This document shows, one piece after another, positions 31,484 through 40,091 of a stretch of DNA of 64,000 nt. Under the pieces are notes generated by a model that was not told the origin of the DNA, did not search any database, and saw only the letters and a program-made list of their open reading frames with translations. Location: contig NZ_JXYP01000011.1 in assembly GCF_000964005.1 (NCBI RefSeq), forward strand, positions 186,001 through 250,000, in the 5' to 3' direction. The stretch comes from Williamsia herbipolensis (lineage in GTDB: Bacteria; Actinomycetota; Actinomycetes; Mycobacteriales; Mycobacteriaceae). Numbering within the stretch: the first letter of the stretch is position 1; each line of letters opens with the position of its first letter. A program made the position numbers and the translations under genes.

Positions 31484-33046
31484 TCATCGGTCGGCCCGGG
31501 CGGTGAGGTCGTCGGCGGTGATCCGCGCGAACGACCCCGAGTCGGCGCGCAGCGCACGCATCGGTTCGGTGACGGCGACGTCGTCGGGCACGGGTGGCGG
31601 GTCGTCGGCGTCGCGGGTGAACCGCTTCGGGCGCAACGCCGACCGCGCAGTCAGCAGAGCCCGCGTGGGACGGGTCGGGATGCGGGGTCGACGCAGCGTA
31701 CGGGCGAGGAACTCGCCCAGCGTGACGCCGGCGGCGAGCGCCGCCCCGATGCCCAACGCCGAGGCGAGGGCGGTGAAACCGTCGAGCGTCTGCACGTTGA
31801 GGAACCCGTAGAGCCCGCGGTATACCGCGAGACCGGGGAGCAGCGGCGTGATGCCGGCGACCGCGACGACCAGCGGCGGCGTCAACGCCCGGCGGGCGAG
31901 GAGACCACCCACGAAACCGACGGTGACCGCGGCCAGACCGCCGGCGATGACGGCGCCGATGTCGATGAGTGCCGCCGCGGCCGACACCATCGCCCCGATG
32001 AGACCGCCGGCGAAGGCCACCGTGAGCGCCCGTGTCTCGGCGTAGCTGCCGAGGGCGAACGCGGCAGCCGCGACACCGCCACCGATGATCTGCGCGGGTG
32101 CGTCGGTGAGTCCCAGGGTGGTGGTGCTGGTGATGGTCGGCAGGTAGGTGCCGGTGCCCTCGAGCAGGCGCAGCGCGACGCTGACGCCGGAGATGATGCC
32201 GCCGGTGAGGATCAGCAGTTCGAAGAACCGTGCGACCCCGGTGATGGGTGCGCCGGTGATCGCATCCTGCACCGAACCCACCAACGACAACCCCGACAGC
32301 AGCACGATCACCCCCGCCGCGATGACCAGCGACGGGGAGATCGCGACCCCCAGTGCCTCCTGATAGCGGAACACCAGAGCCGCCGGGATCACCGCGATGA
32401 AGCCGCCGGCCACCTGCTGGAAGAACTGCGGTGTGCCCCACCGGTTGAGGACGCGGTTCATGCGGTCGATGAACGCCGTGGTGAGGAACGCGACGACGGC
32501 GACGAGCCACCCGCCACCGAGGGTCACCGACAGTGCCGCGGCCATCGTCGACCACGCCAGCGTCGCGATCCAGCGCGCATAGGGATGCGGTGACGAGATG
32601 ATGTCGTCGATCACCTCGTGGGCCTCGCCCGGCGTCACCGCGAGACTGCGGATCTTGCGGATCAGTCGGTCGACCTGCGCGAGGCGCGTGAAGTCGAGGG
32701 AGCGGTAGTGCACGGTGCGCATCGCGGTGACCGGGGGCATCGACGATCCGCGCCGTGCGCTCACCATGATCGTGTTGTAGGTCACGTCGACATCGGCGCG
32801 CTCGACGCCGAACATGCCTGCCACGAAACGGATCTGGGTCTGGGTGTCGATGGCGCCGGTGCCCGAGTCGAGGAGCACCGAGCCGACCTTGATCGCCAGA
32901 TCGAGGACCTCGGTGACCGCGGCGTCGTCGGTGAGGTCGACGGGCTGGCGCGGCGACAGCGGCGAGGTCAGCGGCTCGATCGTGTCGATCGTCGCGCGAC
33001 GGGAGCCGGCCAGGGGGCGCAGCATCCTGCGGATATACTCGGCCAC
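31484..33046 (-). CDS. ThrE-type threonine/serine exporter family membrane protein
   Basis: A 520-residue protein. A cytoplasmic N-terminal domain of about 150 residues (TEVLDLAIKVGSVLLDSGTGAIDTQ, then FTRLAQVDRLIRKI) is followed by about ten membrane helices (160-455) and a charged C-terminal tail. This is the single-chain ThrE layout (ThrE plus ThrE_2 domains) known to export Thr and Ser in Corynebacterium. GTG 33046 opens MAEYIRRM; ATG 33025 is an alternative. The upstream AAGGAGG lies inside the divergent tRNA-Thr gene. The pairing of a threonine exporter with tRNA-Thr is curious but may be chance. Confidence 0.9.
   Translation of the reverse strand: MAEYIRRMLRPLAGSRRATIDTIEPLTSPLSPRQPVDLTDDAAVTEVLDLAIKVGSVLLDSGTGAIDTQTQIRFVAGMFGVERADVDVTYNTIMVSARRGSSMPPVTAMRTVHYRSLDFTRLAQVDRLIRKIRSLAVTPGEAHEVIDDIISSPHPYARWIATLAWSTMAAALSVTLGGGWLVAVVAFLTTAFIDRMNRVLNRWGTPQFFQQVAGGFIAVIPAALVFRYQEALGVAISPSLVIAAGVIVLLSGLSLVGSVQDAITGAPITGVARFFELLILTGGIISGVSVALRLLEGTGTYLPTITSTTTLGLTDAPAQIIGGGVAAAAFALGSYAETRALTVAFAGGLIGAMVSAAAALIDIGAVIAGGLAAVTVGFVGGLLARRALTPPLVVAVAGITPLLPGLAVYRGLYGFLNVQTLDGFTALASALGIGAALAAGVTLGEFLARTLRRPRIPTRPTRALLTARSALRPKRFTRDADDPPPVPDDVAVTEPMRALRADSGSFARITADDLTARADR
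33034..33039 (+). promoter_or_regulatory. -10 box of tRNA-Thr
   Basis: TATACT is the best -10 match near the tRNA, 16 nt before its first base. It lies inside the first codons of the divergent ThrE-like gene when GTG 33046 is used. I did not find a convincing -35. Confidence 0.45.
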
Positions 33047-33055
33047 GCTGTATTC

Positions 33056-33130
33056 GCCTCCTTAGCTCAGTGGTAGAGCACTCGCCTTGTAAGCGAAAGG
33101 TCGTCGGTTCAATCCCGACAGGGGGCTCCA
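33056..33130 (+). tRNA. tRNA-Thr (anticodon TGT)
   Basis: The cloverleaf folds: acceptor GCCTCCT (33056-33062) with AGGGGGC (33120-33126), D stem GCTC/GAGC, anticodon loop CTTGTAA with TGT at 33088-33090, and T arm GTCGG-TTCAATC-CCGAC. Discriminator T and an encoded CCA (33128-33130) follow. The outer pair of the anticodon stem is C-A (33081/33097), a mismatch. It reads ACA and, by wobble, other Thr codons. Confidence 0.95.
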
Positions 33131-33281
33131 CCGCGGGCGATCGCCACACCGCGCATCGCCACCGCAGACTACCCACGCACGGCGGCGCGAACACCCCCGG
33201 AAACCGCTCGTGTCCGACGTCCCTGGGCACAGCGTTCGCGCCCCGGTTGCCGCGCCCGGTCGGGGCGACGACGATGACGTG

Positions 33282-34352
33282 ATGCGCGAGGTCCTCGATG
33301 AACTGTGCGCCGCCGCCGCTCGGGGTCCGGTCGCGCTCGCGCGGATCATCGCCGCCCACGGATCCTCGCCCCGGCCGGTCGGTTCGGCAATGGTCCTCAC
33401 CTCCGACGGCACGATCGTCGGCTCGGTCTCCGCCGGCTGCGTGGAGGCCGCGGTGCTCGCCGCCGCGCGCGACGTCCTCGCGACCGGCGCCGCCGTCGTC
33501 GAGCGGTACGGCCCCGATGCGACCGATGCGCTCGGACTGGAGGTCGGGCTCACCTGCGGCGGCGAGATCGAGGTGCTCGTCGAGCGGGTCGACGACGCCT
33601 CGGTCCTCGGCGACCTCGCGGGCCGTCTCGCGGCGGGCGAGGCCTGCGCGCTGCTGACCACCGTCGGGACCGACACCCGGCGCACGCTCATGCCGGCCGC
33701 CGGATCGACCGAAACCACGTGGGATCGGGTCGATGCCGACGCCCGGGCCATGGTCGCCGCGGGGTCGTCGGGAGTGGTCGGCGGGGAGGTCGCCGGCGAC
33801 CGCACGCCGGTGTTCGTGCACGTCTTCGGCACCCGGCCGCGCATGGTGGTGGCCGGCGCCAACGACTTCGTGCGCGCACTGGCCGAGGTCGCCTGTCTGC
33901 TCGGGTACCGCGTGACCGTGGTCGATGCGCGGGCCACCTTCGCCGTCGCCCACCGATTCCCCGCAGCGCACGAGGTGGTGGTCGACCGCCCCGATCGCTA
34001 TCTGCGCGCCGAGTACGAGGCAGGGCGACTCGATCACCGCACCGTGGTGTGCGTGATGACCCACGACGACGCGTTCGACGTCCCGGCGATCGCGGCGGCG
34101 CTCACCCTCGACCATTTCGCCTTCGTGGGGGCGCTCGGCTCGCGCCGCACCCACACCGAACGCTTCGCCCGACTCGTCGACGCCGGCGTGCCGGCGACCG
34201 ACCTGGCGCGTCTGCACAGTCCCGTCGGCCTGGACCTCGGGGCGCACACCGTGCACGAGACCGCGGTGTCCATCGCGGCCGCGATCGTCGCCGCCCGCAG
34301 CGGCGGATCGGGCCGTCCGCTGGCCGAGCTGGACGGGCCGATACACCGCTGA
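33282..34352 (+). CDS. XdhC/CoxI-family protein
   Basis: A 356-residue XdhC-type protein, a family that binds or inserts the molybdenum cofactor of xanthine/CO dehydrogenases and related hydroxylases. The N-terminal XdhC_CoxI motif (AHGSSPRPVGSAMV, then GSVSAGCVEAAV) is near residues 25-60, and a C-terminal Rossmann domain (about 195-340) carries VVAGANDFVRAL and GALGSRRTH. ATG 33282 opens MREVLDELC; GTG 33279 and GTG 33210 are alternatives. No molybdenum hydroxylase subunit lies nearby in this window, so its partner enzyme must be encoded elsewhere. Confidence 0.87.
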   Translation: MREVLDELCAAAARGPVALARIIAAHGSSPRPVGSAMVLTSDGTIVGSVSAGCVEAAVLAAARDVLATGAAVVERYGPDATDALGLEVGLTCGGEIEVLVERVDDASVLGDLAGRLAAGEACALLTTVGTDTRRTLMPAAGSTETTWDRVDADARAMVAAGSSGVVGGEVAGDRTPVFVHVFGTRPRMVVAGANDFVRALAEVACLLGYRVTVVDARATFAVAHRFPAAHEVVVDRPDRYLRAEYEAGRLDHRTVVCVMTHDDAFDVPAIAAALTLDHFAFVGALGSRRTHTERFARLVDAGVPATDLARLHSPVGLDLGAHTVHETAVSIAAAIVAARSGGSGRPLAELDGPIHR

Positions 34353-34473
34353 CCTGCGCGTTCAGGACGTGTGTCGACCGTCACACCCGTGGCCGAGTGC
34401 AAACCTCGGAGCCCGCCCGACTCCACTCCTGACACCGCGACACCCCGTTGCGGCACCGAGAAGAGGAGTCATC

Positions 34474-34644
34474 ATGGGAATCGTCGACAAGGCCAAGAAC
34501 GCCGCCGAAGATGCGATCGGCAAGGCCAAGGAGGTCGTCGGTGACGTCACCGACAACAAGGATCTCGAGGCCGAGGGCAAGAAGGACCAGGGTTCGGCCG
34601 GCGTGAAGAAGGTCGGCGAGAACATCAAGGACAAGCTCTCCTGA
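34474..34644 (+). CDS. CsbD family stress protein
   Basis: A 56-residue hydrophilic Lys/Asp/Glu-rich protein (KAKNAAEDAIGKAKEVVGDV then DLEAEGKKDQ) with the CsbD repeat of general-stress proteins. Predicted amphipathic helices, no membrane segment. ATG 34474 has AAGAGGAG 5 nt upstream. It is followed by a hairpin at 34684 and by the LapA-like gene, so it is probably a monocistronic, stress-induced gene; its biochemical role is not known in any organism. Confidence 0.92.
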   Translation: MGIVDKAKNAAEDAIGKAKEVVGDVTDNKDLEAEGKKDQGSAGVKKVGENIKDKLS

Positions 34645-34683
34645 TCTGTTCGTGACCGATCAGTCAGTGCATGACAGCCCCAC

Positions 34684-34716
34684 GGTGGGCCGCCCCCGGA
34701 TCGGCGGCGACCCACC
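34684..34716 (+). terminator. hairpin after the CsbD gene
   Basis: GGTGGGCCGCC pairs with GGCGG and CCCACC through a 3-nt internal bulge. It lies 40 nt behind the stop and has no U-tract. It probably ends the CsbD transcript. Confidence 0.55.
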
Positions 34717-34789
34717 GGGTCGGGTTGTGAGCGCACACCGCGTACCACCCTGACCACCACCACTTTTCCCACCGAGAGAAGGCAACGCC

Positions 34790-35068
34790 ATGACCGCCAC
34801 CACCACCCGCACCCCGTCGACCACCACCGAGCGCCCCGCCCGTCGCGGATTCGGCGCCGCATCGAAGATGCTGCTCGCCGTCGCGACCGTCCTCGTCGCC
34901 GCGCTCGTCGTGTTCGTCCTGCAGAACACGGTGCACACCACCATCTCGTTCGTCGCGTGGGACTTCGACCTCGGTGTCGGTGTGGCGCTGCTCGGTTCGG
35001 CCGTCGTCGGTGCCGTGGTGGCACTGACCGTCAGTGGAGCGATTCGCGCCCGTCGCGCGCTGCGCTGA
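34790..35068 (+). CDS. LapA-domain (DUF1049) small membrane protein
   Basis: A 92-residue protein. A Thr-rich N-terminus of about 23 residues precedes two membrane helices (about 27-46 LLAVATVLVAALVVFVLQNT and 60-82 VALLGSAVVGAVVALTVSG) and an Arg-rich end. The QNT...FVAWDF spacing between helices is the LapA/DUF1049 pattern. Named for lipopolysaccharide assembly in Gram-negatives, it must do something else here. ATG 34790 has GAGAGAAGG 6 nt upstream. It ends at a bidirectional terminator shared with the FNT gene. Confidence 0.85.
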   Translation: MTATTTRTPSTTTERPARRGFGAASKMLLAVATVLVAALVVFVLQNTVHTTISFVAWDFDLGVGVALLGSAVVGAVVALTVSGAIRARRALR

Positions 35069-35087
35069 CCGAACCCTCTCGATCAGC

Positions 35088-35129
35088 CCGAAACCCCGGC
35101 CAGGACATGGTGTCCCGCCGGGGTTTCGG
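35088..35129. terminator. bidirectional terminator, 13-bp stem
   Basis: CCGAAACCCCGGC and GCCGGGGTTTCGG pair perfectly around a 16-nt loop. It lies between the convergent LapA-like (stop 35068) and FNT (stop 35141) genes. Confidence 0.82.
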
Positions 35130-35140
35130 CGTTCTCAGGG

Positions 35141-35998
35141 TCAGCCGTCCGCCGGTGACGGGTCGTCGCGTTCGGCGTTCACCAACTCCTTCGTGCGGAG
35201 CAGGCGCAGGGTCGTGACGAGGACGATCCCGCCGATGATGTTGAACGCGGTGGTGTACCAGAACCAGTTCAGCCAGTCGACGTAGGTGACGCCGCCGCCG
35301 GTCGTGATGGCGCCGAAGATGATGAGCGAGTCCAGCACCGAGTGGAACAGCTGGAGGCCGGCGAGGAGGAACGCCGCCCCGACCGCCGCGACGATCTTCG
35401 CCACGTCGGAGGTGGTGCCCTGCTGCATGCGGGTGAGCAGCGTCATCGTGGCCCCGCCGAGCACGGCGAGACAGATCGACTGCAGCGACAGCGGCGCGTC
35501 GACGAAATGATGGGCCGACTCGGCGAGAACGGTGTCCCATTCCGGGAAGGCCCGGGTGACGATCCACATCATCACCCAGCCGCCGACCAGGTTCGCCAGC
35601 AGCGTGCCGACCCACAACCGCGCGAGCTGCAGCACCGACCCGTTGCGGGTGACGACCGCGGCCACCGGCATGAGGAAGTCCTCGGTGAACAGTTCGCTGT
35701 GCGCGAGGAAGATCGCGATCAGTCCGATCGAGAACGCCAACCCCGCCAGCAGGTGGTCGCCCGTCTCGTGGAGCACCGCGAGCATCGCCATGATGCCCAG
35801 CGACACCTCGATGCCACCGAAGAACCCGGTGATCACCACGGTGCGGACGGTGCGGTGCAGGCGTTCGGCGCCCTCGGTCACCACGGTGACGAAGCTGTCC
35901 TCGAGTTCGCTCTCGAGCGGTCCGTCGTTGCGGCCGATCTCGCGTCGTTCGTCCTCGCGACGTCGTTTCGGGCTGCGCTGTTCGTCGTGTCCGGCCAT
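35141..35998 (-). CDS. formate/nitrite transporter (FNT) family channel
   Basis: A 285-residue membrane protein with about 50 hydrophilic, Arg/Glu-rich N-terminal residues followed by six membrane helices. GFFGGIEVSLGIMAML, FLAHSELFTEDFLMPV and LWVGTLLANLVGGWVMMW match the FNT fold, the aquaporin-like pentameric channels for formate, nitrite or hydrosulfide. The branch (with the ELFTEDF motif) resembles YfdC-type FNTs of unknown substrate rather than FocA. ATG 35998 opens MAGHDEQRS; the frame is open further upstream but without a better start. Confidence 0.87.
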   Translation of the reverse strand: MAGHDEQRSPKRRREDERREIGRNDGPLESELEDSFVTVVTEGAERLHRTVRTVVITGFFGGIEVSLGIMAMLAVLHETGDHLLAGLAFSIGLIAIFLAHSELFTEDFLMPVAAVVTRNGSVLQLARLWVGTLLANLVGGWVMMWIVTRAFPEWDTVLAESAHHFVDAPLSLQSICLAVLGGATMTLLTRMQQGTTSDVAKIVAAVGAAFLLAGLQLFHSVLDSLIIFGAITTGGGVTYVDWLNWFWYTTAFNIIGGIVLVTTLRLLRTKELVNAERDDPSPADG

Positions 35999-36114
35999 CG
36001 TCGGTCCTGACGTCGGTGGGTGGGGTCGCGAAGGCGACACACCCCGACGGCTACAGGCGATCCGCCGACCCTACGCCGGGCCACGAGACCGACATCGTGG
36101 GGAGGCGGTCGGCG

Positions 36115-37611
36115 TCAGCCGAGTGTGAAGGGATCGCGGGTACCGCCGGTGAGCTCGATGTACACCGACTTGGTCTCGAGATACTCCTCCACCGCGCCCG
36201 AACCGTTCTCGCGCCCGATGCCGGAGAGGCCGTAGCCGCCGAAAGGCATGTTCGGGGCGACGACGCGGTAGGCGTTCACCCAGACCGTCCCGGCCTTGAT
36301 CGCGGCGACCATGCGGTGTGCGCGGTGGACGTCCTTGGTCCACACCGCACCCGCCAGCCCGTACGGGGTGTCGTTGGCCAGGCGGACGGCCTCGGCCTCG
36401 TCGCGGAACGTGTACGCGGTCAGAACCGGCCCGAAGACCTCTTCGCGGGCGATGGTCGCGTCGTGCTCGGCGACCACGACGGTCGGTCGCACGAAGAGTC
36501 CACCGAGGTCGGCGTTCGGCTCGCCGCCGGTGGCGATGGTCCAGCCCTCGTCGCGGGCGCCCTGCAGGTAGCCGAGCACCTTCTCGTACTGCGGGCGGTT
36601 GGCGACGGGCCCCATCTCGGTGTCGGCCTCGGTGGGGTCGCCCTGCAGGATCGTCTCGGCGCGCGCGACGACCTTGGCGACGAGCTCGTCGCGCACCGAC
36701 TCGTGGACGATGAGACGCGAACCGGCCATGCAGGTCTGGCCGGTCGCCGCGAACACCCCGGCCACGAGGCCGTTCGCGGCGGCATCGAGATCGGCGTCGG
36801 CGAACACGACCTGGGGTGACTTGCCGCCGAGCTCCAGCGTGACGCGGTTGATGTTCGCGACCGCGGCCGCCGCGACCTTCGCGCCGGTGGCGGTGGAGCC
36901 GGTGAACGCGACCTTGTCGATGCCGGTGTGCGACGCCAGCGCCTCGCCCGTCGAGCGGTCCCACCCGGTGACGACGTTGAGGACGCCCGCGGGCAGCCCC
37001 GCCTCGTGCAGCACCTCCGCGAAGGCGACGGTGGACGCGGGCGCGTGCTCCGACGGCTTCACCACGCACGTGCAGCCGGCGGCCAGCAGCGGCGCGAGTT
37101 TGAACGTCAGAAGGAGCAGCGGGCTGTTCCAAGGTGTGATCGCCCCGACCACACCGACCGGTTCGCGCAACGTGTAGCCCATGTACGTCTGCGGGGCGAG
37201 CTGCGGCACGGTACGACCCTCGAGCTTGTCGGCGAGCCCCGAGAAGTACGAGTACCAGGCGCCGAGGCCGGTCAACTGCCCGCGCATCTCACGCAGCAGC
37301 TTGCCGGAGTCGTTGACCTCCAGCACGGCGAGCCGTTCGGCGTTGTCGGTGATCGCGTCGGCCAACCGGCGCATCACCTTCGCCCGTCCGAAGCCGCCCA
37401 GCTCACGCCATTCGCCGTCGAACGCGGCCCGCGACGAGGCGACCGCACGGTCGACGTCCTCGGGACCGCCGTCGGCGATGGTGGCCCACGGCGCACCCGC
37501 GTAGGGGTTCTGCGACTCGAAGGTGCGCCCGGAGAGGGCGTCGACCTGCCGCCCGTCGATGAACATCCCGAAGTGCTGGAGGTCGGTGGCGGTGTCCGGC
37601 GAGATCGTCAT
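36115..37611 (-). CDS. aldehyde dehydrogenase
   Basis: A 498-residue NAD(P)-dependent aldehyde dehydrogenase. Conserved features are ITPWNSPLLLLTFKLAPLL, KPSEHAP, GSTATG, the general base Glu in LELGGKSP (about 260), the catalytic Cys in GQTCMAGS (about 294) and EEVFGPVL. Overall similarity is to betaine-aldehyde/aryl-aldehyde types; substrate not assignable. ATG 37611 has TAGCGT at 37624-37619, a 7-nt gap (leaderless). It precedes no other gene in its direction within 70 nt, and the AraC gene upstream on the same strand is a candidate regulator. Confidence 0.93.
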   Translation of the reverse strand: MTISPDTATDLQHFGMFIDGRQVDALSGRTFESQNPYAGAPWATIADGGPEDVDRAVASSRAAFDGEWRELGGFGRAKVMRRLADAITDNAERLAVLEVNDSGKLLREMRGQLTGLGAWYSYFSGLADKLEGRTVPQLAPQTYMGYTLREPVGVVGAITPWNSPLLLLTFKLAPLLAAGCTCVVKPSEHAPASTVAFAEVLHEAGLPAGVLNVVTGWDRSTGEALASHTGIDKVAFTGSTATGAKVAAAAVANINRVTLELGGKSPQVVFADADLDAAANGLVAGVFAATGQTCMAGSRLIVHESVRDELVAKVVARAETILQGDPTEADTEMGPVANRPQYEKVLGYLQGARDEGWTIATGGEPNADLGGLFVRPTVVVAEHDATIAREEVFGPVLTAYTFRDEAEAVRLANDTPYGLAGAVWTKDVHRAHRMVAAIKAGTVWVNAYRVVAPNMPFGGYGLSGIGRENGSGAVEEYLETKSVYIELTGGTRDPFTLG

Positions 37612-37684
37612 CCCTGAGACGCTACGAGCGCGTTCGCGCCGGCTCTATCCGCTCGCTGCCCGGCGACGTCCGCATCCCGCAGGC

Positions 37685-38659
37685 TCAGCGGTGCAGGGTG
37701 ACGCTCGGCAGCTCCCCGAACTGCTCGCGATACTGCTGTGCGAAGCGGCTCTGATGGAAGAAGCCCCACCGCATGGCGACGTCGGTGACGCGGATGCGCT
37801 GCGCGTCGGCGTGCAGGAGGTCCGAGCGCACGCGGCCCAACCGGATGCGGCGCACGTAGGCCATCGGTGTCTCGCCGAGCTGCTCGGCGAACGCGGCGTG
37901 CAGCGTGCGGACACTCACACAGGCGATGCGCGCCAACGATTCCGGCGTCAGCTCGCTGTCGGCGTGGTCCTCGATGTGTCGGATGACCGGCGCGAGTCGC
38001 CCCAGACGCGCCGAGTCCTCGCGGCCGGTCAGCGCGTCGGTGTACTGATGCCGCCCGGCCTGTAGCAGCGACGTGAGCACGTAGGACTCCAGATGACGGC
38101 GGGCCAGCGGCTGATCGCGCACGCCGCCGGGACGTTCGAGCTCGACCGCCAGGAACTGCACCGACCGCAGCAGGCTCTGCCCCGCGGGGGTCGTGAGGTC
38201 GAGACCGAAGTCGAAGTCGACGACGTCGGTGACGGGCCGACCGAGCAGATCGGACAGATGCGATTCCAGTGCGCCGCGCGAGATCTTGAGGATCAGCTGC
38301 TCGGCGTCGGGTGACCACCGCACGGTGTTGGCCTGCTCGGGGTCGAGCACGAGTCCACGGACGCCGGCGGGGGTGTGTTCGGTGCGGCCGTCGCGACGCC
38401 GGGCCCAGGTCTCGCCGGTCATCTGCAGGTTCACGTGGTACCACTGCGCGGCGGCGGGCATCCGCAGTTCGGTCTCGGCCTGGTAGGTGAGGTAGCCGAG
38501 TGTGAGGACCTGATCGCTGACCGCGTTGAGGCGCATGTCGAGTGCCTCGGACTCACCCACGAGGTCGTGTGGCAGATACACGCGCGTGACGGCGTCGCGC
38601 GCGTCCTCGAGACTGCGCGTGGCCATGATCTGGTCCCCACCGAGGTACTCCCGTTGCAT
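37685..38659 (-). CDS. AraC-family transcriptional regulator
   Basis: A 324-residue regulator. The N-terminal domain (about 10-200) is of the AraC_binding_2 type (AEQLILKISRGALESHLSDLLG). The C-terminal double helix-turn-helix (about 225-324) has LARIACVSVRTLHAAFAEQL, then PMAYVRRIRLGRVRSDLL and WGFFHQSRFAQQYREQFGE. ATG 38659 has GGAGGGG 4 nt upstream. Such regulators often activate aromatic or aldehyde catabolism. The downstream aldehyde dehydrogenase and upstream CoA-transferase, all on one strand, are likely targets, though no operator is evident. Confidence 0.9.
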   Translation of the reverse strand: MQREYLGGDQIMATRSLEDARDAVTRVYLPHDLVGESEALDMRLNAVSDQVLTLGYLTYQAETELRMPAAAQWYHVNLQMTGETWARRRDGRTEHTPAGVRGLVLDPEQANTVRWSPDAEQLILKISRGALESHLSDLLGRPVTDVVDFDFGLDLTTPAGQSLLRSVQFLAVELERPGGVRDQPLARRHLESYVLTSLLQAGRHQYTDALTGREDSARLGRLAPVIRHIEDHADSELTPESLARIACVSVRTLHAAFAEQLGETPMAYVRRIRLGRVRSDLLHADAQRIRVTDVAMRWGFFHQSRFAQQYREQFGELPSVTLHR

Positions 38660-38737
38660 TCCGCCCCTCCGACGATCAGTGACCCTGATCACGCTACCGG
38701 GGCGGCGCGATGCGCCGTCGGGCGTTCGCCCAGACGG

Positions 38738-39967
38738 TCAGCCGCTGCCCAGTTCGGAACGAAGCCAGTCGTTGTCGGCGCCGAGGTCGGGGCCCGGATG
38801 GGTGAGGGGCAGCGAGGTGTCGCCGAGGAGCGGGACGATCCCCGGGAACGCGACGGTGCGTTCCTCACCGTCGATCTCGACGCGCATCTCCTGCACCATC
38901 GCGCGGGCCCGGTACTGCTCATCGGCGATGATGTCGTCGGCGCGGTAGATGGGCCCCGCGGGCACGCCCGCGTCGTCGAGAAGCCGCAATACCTCCGCGC
39001 GCGGCAGGGTGCGCGTCCAGCTCGCGATCGCGTCGTCGAGGTCGTCGCGACGGGCCCACCGGCCCGCGTTCCCTGCGAGATCCGGGTCCTCGGCGAGGTC
39101 GTCGCGCCCGATGGTGCGCATGAAGCGCACGAAGATCGAGTCGCCGTTGCCCGCGATGACCACCGACACGTCGTCGGCGCAGAGGTAGGCGTTCGACGGC
39201 GCGATGCCCTCCATCCGGCCGCCGGTGCGCTCGCGGAGCACATCGAAGGCGGAGAAATCGGGGACCAGCGACTCCATCATCGAGAACACCGCCTCGTGCA
39301 GCGCGACGTCGACGTGGCGGTCGCGCGGGGTGACCGGATCGGCGTCGGCTGCGCGCCGCCGTTCACGATCGAACAGCGACATGACGACGCCGAACGCCGC
39401 GTAGAGCCCGGCGATCGAGTCGCCGATCGACACGCCGACGCGTACCGGCGGTCGGTCGGGGTCGCCGACGAGTTCACGCATCCCGCCGAAACCCTCTGCG
39501 ACTGCCGCGAACCCGGGTCGCTGGGACATCGGTCCGGTCTGGCCGAACGCCGACACCCGTGCGACGACGAGCTCGGGATTGGCCTCGGCGAGGACCTCGC
39601 GCGTGAGACCCCAGCGGTCGAGTGTCCCGGGCCGGAAGTTCTCGAGGAGCGCGTCGGAGGTGCGCAGCAGCGCGAGGACGGTGTCGCGACCCTCGTCGGT
39701 CCGGAGGTCGATCTCCACCGAGCGTTTGCCGCGGTTGATGGTGCGGTAGAGCAGCGACGTGTCCCCTGCGTAGAGCCGCCAGGTGCGCAGTTCGTCGCCG
39801 GTGCGCGGTCGCTCGACCTTGATCACCTCGGCACCGAAGTCGGCGAGCAGCCGACCGGCCGTCGGCGCGGCGATGTAGTTGCCCAGCTCGACCACCCGCA
39901 GACCGGCCAGTGGGCGCAGGGGATCGAGAGGGGGAGGATCGCGATGTGGGGGATCGGTCGGGTGCAC
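38738..39967 (-). CDS. CaiB/BaiF family III CoA-transferase
   Basis: A 409-residue formyl-CoA-transferase-like enzyme that moves CoA between organic acids. Signatures: LAGLRVVELGNYIAAPTAGR, LADFGAEVIKVERP, the DLRTDEGR region, LLENFRPGT with the following RWG, and SAFGQTGP; the catalytic Asp is expected around residue 175. GTG 39967 opens MHPTDPPHRD before the conserved start; longer frames overlap the divergent gene. Acid specificity unknown; related enzymes work on carnitine, oxalate or methylacyl-CoA. Confidence 0.92.
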   Translation of the reverse strand: MHPTDPPHRDPPPLDPLRPLAGLRVVELGNYIAAPTAGRLLADFGAEVIKVERPRTGDELRTWRLYAGDTSLLYRTINRGKRSVEIDLRTDEGRDTVLALLRTSDALLENFRPGTLDRWGLTREVLAEANPELVVARVSAFGQTGPMSQRPGFAAVAEGFGGMRELVGDPDRPPVRVGVSIGDSIAGLYAAFGVVMSLFDRERRRAADADPVTPRDRHVDVALHEAVFSMMESLVPDFSAFDVLRERTGGRMEGIAPSNAYLCADDVSVVIAGNGDSIFVRFMRTIGRDDLAEDPDLAGNAGRWARRDDLDDAIASWTRTLPRAEVLRLLDDAGVPAGPIYRADDIIADEQYRARAMVQEMRVEIDGEERTVAFPGIVPLLGDTSLPLTHPGPDLGADNDWLRSELGSG

Positions 39968-40091
39968 ACCATCGAGGGTGCCGAAGGCGGATCGGGGTCC
40001 TGTAGCCGTCGGCTGCAGTGTCCTGACCGATCTCCGCAGACTCCGCGCGCGGCTCTGGTGTGCCCGGTCGCACCCGGGGCAGTGTGCTGGC

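Noticed and set aside
31194-34346. A 1050-codon open frame on the minus strand
   Set aside because: It runs through the ThrE-like gene, tRNA-Thr and XdhC in the wrong frame, with Arg/His/Gly-rich composition typical of GC-rich shadows. Only its last 55 codons are a real gene.
34353-34473. A riboswitch or structured leader before the CsbD gene
   Set aside because: I found no conserved riboswitch core or stable multi-stem fold by eye; only an ordinary ribosome site is evident.
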